Origin: Septoria linicola
Taxonomy: Eukaryota > Ascomycota > Dothideomycetes > Mycosphaerellales > Mycosphaerellaceae
Direction of reading: 5' to 3'
Assembly (NCBI GenBank): GCA_024114885.1
Contig: CP099431.1
Location: forward strand, 62,001 to 126,000
Length of the DNA stretch: 64,000 nt
Both the position numbers and the translations under genes were made by a program. Positions 60,901 through 64,000 of the stretch are shown here, piece by piece. The notes below the pieces were generated by a model, which worked only from the letters and a program-made list of their open reading frames with translations, was not told the origin of the DNA and ran no database searches. How positions within the stretch are numbered: the first letter of the stretch is position 1; each line of letters opens with the position of its first letter.

Positions 60901-62533
60901 CTAATCTAGGTCTATCTCTAGACTTCTTTAATAGAAATACTTTATAGGAATTTATTACTAGACTATAACTTGTTAATAGCGCTAGCGTATAATATAAGTT
61001 CTACTCTAGCTACTCTTTCTATAGTATTACCTATATAATAGAATTTAGTAGTTATATATAATTAAAAAAAATAGTCTTATAGTTAATCTAGACTAATATA
61101 TAGAGGAAATCGAGACTAACCTTAGATAATATATAGACTAAGTCTAGAGTATATAGACTCTATACCTTATACTTATACTTAGTAGATCTATTATCTAGTA
61201 GATAGTAGTCGAGTATACCTAAGTAGCTTATAAACGTTTAAGCTATAACTATATACTATACTAGAGTAAGCTATATTAGAGAGAGAAAGGCTTAAGTAAG
61301 AGCTCTAATTATACTAGGATTATATATTTTATCTAAATTAGTATACTCGTTTAGAAGTATCTTAATTATACTAGTTAAGCCTACTAGCTATAGTAAGTAT
61401 AGTAGATAAATTTCTACTATTATAAAGTAGTTATAGATTAGAATAGTAGAGCGCCTATACTTATAATAAGCTAGTTAAGATTAATAGTATAATATACTAA
61501 GGTTACTAACTTAGTAGTAGGCGTTACTAGTTCGACTAAGAGTCTTAATACTAAAAGATTTATAGCCTAGAATTAATATCTAGAAGAAGTAGATTCTTTT
61601 CTACTTATTAGGTAAGTCTATTCTAGTATTATATTAGTACTTTTTAATTTTAAGAAGAGAAAAGAGAAGAGGAAGAAGAGGAAATAGAAGAAGAAGAGAG
61701 AGAAGAGGTAGAAGTTAAGAGTATAGACTATAAGTTATAGCTATATTAGTAAGGTTATATCGATTTATATAGCTACTAAGACTTACTATATAGTACCTAG
61801 ATACTAGCCTATTATTTAGTAAGAGTAGCTCTAGGCTACTCTACTTATATAATCTCTATCTATAAGTTATATAGATATAATAGATTAAAGTAGTAGTAGT
61901 ATCTTTATTAAGCTCTTAATATATTAGTTAATCTTATTCTAAGATATAGAGACGTATATAGCTATAGAAGAAGCGCTCGTAAGTATAGAGAGGGATATTA
62001 CTAGCTTTATATAAGAGTTTAGTAACTATATATATATATATAATTCGTAGAATATATAGTAGTAGTATCTAGAATAGGTCTTTATAGCCTTTCTATCTTC
62101 TATATTAGATAGTAGTAGTATCTCGATCTTAGAGATCGAGCTTAGTATTAGTAGCTTATATAAGACTAAGGTTCTTATAGAGATTTTAGGCTAGTATAGT
62201 TATACTAATACTATCTAAAGAGTAGTAACTATTAGGATATCTACTCTAAATATTATTATACTAAACTAGGTATAATTCTTACTATACTAGTATATAACTA
62301 GCTTTAATTCTAGTAGAATACTATTTATAGTTAGTAGAATTAGAGTAAGTAGTATATATTCTAGTATAAGACATATCTAATTAGCTAATTTTAGTAGCTA
62401 TCTACTCTCTAGATTATCGATTTTATTATAGTAATAATAGTTTAAATATTATAAGAAAGCTTATATATATATACTATAATTACTACTACTACTAAGAGCT
62501 TATAGATCTTATATCGTCTATATTTTCGATAGA
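57961..62533. repeat. RIPed DNA, unclassified
   Basis: CA/TG-depleted. A segment at 61098-61160 resembles the Copia-2 leader at 52855-52915 (GACTAACC....TATAGACTAA.TCTAGA.TATATAGACT), a hint of another Copia-2 fragment in direct orientation. A purine tract lies at 61651-61720. No domain was recognised. Confidence 0.5.
61651..61720 (+). repeat. Polypurine GAA/GA tract
   Basis: About 70 bp of almost pure A and G. Microsatellite-like, and resistant to CpA mutation because it lacks C. Confidence 0.8.
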
Positions 62534-62538
62534 ATTAC

Positions 62539-63179
62539 TATAAAAAATAAGTAGAAATAGCTTATTATTATTTAATATTTAATTTAGAAGTTAATTAAAT
62601 ATTAATAGTAGATTAGTCGATTATTATTAAGGCCTTAAGAAGAATTAAACTAATTAGAGAGTAGTTAGAACTTAATTAAAATATTTTTTAAAGTAGAGTA
62701 TAGATATCTACTTAAGTATCTCTCTTTAAGATTACTAGAATCTTCTAAGCTATATAATCGCTTATATAGCCTTAGACTAGTCTAGAATTAATTAGAAAAT
62801 TATAGACTCTTAATTAGAAATCTAACTTTTTATAAGCTTCTTTTTAATTCTAGATCTCTCTAATCTAGATAATACTAGATAGGAGACTACTACTAATATA
62901 TATCTTAGAAGTTTCTAGAAATTTCTATTAACTAGATTAGTCTAGAGTATTATTTAGAAGTTTTTAGACTAATCTAATAGTAGTTATATAATTACTAATC
63001 TAATACTTCTTAATTAGAGATCTAATAGTTATTATATAATAGTAGAATTATTCTCTAAAGTAATAATCTAATATCTTTCTATTTAGAAATCTAATAGTTA
63101 TTATATAACTAAGTTATATAATAGTAGAGTCGCTTTCTAATATATAGTCTTTAGATAAACTAAGCTTACTTTTCTAAAA
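62539..63179 (-). repeat. Inverted solo LTR of the Copia-2 family
   Basis: 641 bp, the reverse complement of the Copia-2 LTR (both halves flanking Copia-1 align in order). It is flanked by ATTAC on both sides (62534-62538 and 63180-63184), a 5-bp target duplication, so it is a solo LTR left by LTR-LTR recombination. It is longer than the roughly 515-bp Copia-2 LTR because of internal duplications. Confidence 0.75.
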
Positions 63180-63184
63180 ATTAC

Positions 63185-63898
63185 TATCTTTTATAATTTA
63201 TTAAGATAAAGTAAGATAAAAAATAGACTTATATTAAGATTATAATTCTTATTTAGCTCTTTAGGTTTCTAATAGTATATACTACTAGAGTATAATTATA
63301 GTCTATAGTAGCCTATAAGTCCTTCTTAACCTAGTTCGTTATAGATCTAATATTAAATACCTAGCTATAAAGGTAAGAATCGATTAGTTATATACCTATA
63401 TATAACTTATAATATTCTCTACTTAACTAGATAGTCTAATATAGATATTACTAGCTAGTCTTATAGAAAGTCGTCTTAATAAAATAAACTAAGTACTAAT
63501 TACCTAGCTAGCTTTAGATAGCTATAAACCTACTATATATCTATCTACTCGTATAGAGCTTATAAGTAGATTCGGTCGTATATCTAGCGCTAGATATTAT
63601 CTATAGTAGTATAAAGATAAAGATATAAGAAGTTCTATTAAGATAGTAGAGACTACTTAGTAAAATATACGATCTATTAAGTTTTATAATCTATAAACGC
63701 TAATCTTATATCTCTATATAAAAGGTAGAACTTACTTCCTTTATCGTCTTTAGATATATAAGATCTACCTATATTAGAAGGCGCTAATATCTCTAGTCCG
63801 ATTAGATAGAGGAGCTAGGATAGGATTACAAGCGAGCGAAGCTAGCTATCCTCGTATATACGCTTTAGTATAGGCTAGAAGCGCTTTACGAAGTAAGG
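63185..63898. repeat. RIPed DNA, no gene
   Basis: CA/TG-depleted. No feature was recognised. Confidence 0.55.
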
Positions 63899-64000
63899 TA
63901 AGCACACGTAGATATATAGGTTCTTCTAACTAGTAGAGCGGCGTTAATCTCTACTAAGCCAGCCGTGTAGCGCTGTGTATACGATTCGCGTTGGCTATTA
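63899..64000. other. Right edge of the RIPed block
   Basis: CA and TG reappear (AGCACACGTAG, GCCAGCCGTGTAGCG, TGTGTATACG), so unmutated DNA probably begins beyond the window. Confidence 0.6.

Noticed and set aside
1..64000. Stop-codon reassignment (TAG/TAA read as Gln)
   Set aside because: TG and CA are lost in non-coding LTRs too, and catalytic Asp to Asn and Cys/His to Tyr changes accompany the stops. RIP explains all of it.
1..64000. Mitochondrial or bacterial AT-rich DNA
   Set aside because: Retrotransposons with chromodomains, spliceosomal introns and CpA-type mutation point to fungal nuclear DNA.

Overview
This window looks like a transposon-rich AT isochore from a filamentous ascomycete (Pezizomycotina; the layout recalls Dothideomycetes such as Leptosphaeria, but species is inference only). 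About 59 of 64 kb has been saturated by repeat-induced point mutation (RIP) of the CpA->TpA type. CA and TG dinucleotides are almost absent on both strands, while CG, CC and GG survive. Because TG is gone, ATG starts and TGA stops are nearly eliminated and reading frames are littered with TAG/TAA (ex CAG, CAA or TGG codons). Genes in these stretches are therefore fossils, recognisable only by reading through such stops.

Layout. 1-484: RIPed. 485-3555: an unmutated GC-balanced island with one candidate two-exon gene (1480-2174, minus) and, on its right rim, the ATG of an ORF that runs into the mutated zone (3432-~4330). 6027-26009: a Ty3/Gypsy chromovirus on the minus strand (172-bp LTRs, target duplication CTTAG). 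It is interrupted by a second, 13.3-kb minus-strand Gypsy at 11178-24445 (278-bp LTRs, target duplication ACTAC). Both carry extra non-canonical ORFs between integrase and 3' LTR: one antisense ORF in the chromovirus, and one antisense plus one long sense ORF in the giant element. 26520-26795: an inverted solo LTR. 29360-30130: an unclassified ORF fossil. 31760-33085: a second unmutated island holding a broken coiled-coil gene and a 14-bp minisatellite. 35609-35950: a 75-bp (25-codon) tandem repeat.

37.9-39.4 kb (minus): two RIPed histone H3-fold genes, followed at about 41.6-45.4 kb by a hAT transposase fossil (plus). 46008-57960: a Copia element (Copia-2, plus) whose 5' LTR is split by another complete Copia (Copia-1, 46258-52550, 275-bp LTRs, target duplication GATTC). 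Both have a primer-binding site matching the anticodon arm of initiator tRNA-Met. 62539-63179: an inverted solo LTR related to Copia-2. From about 63.9 kb CA/TG reappear, so the block seems to end at the window edge.

No intact mobile-element gene remains. The most unusual content is the H3 pair beside the hAT transposase and the antisense/extra ORFs of the two Gypsy elements. Coordinates of fossil ORFs are approximate; LTR and target-duplication coordinates were read base by base.
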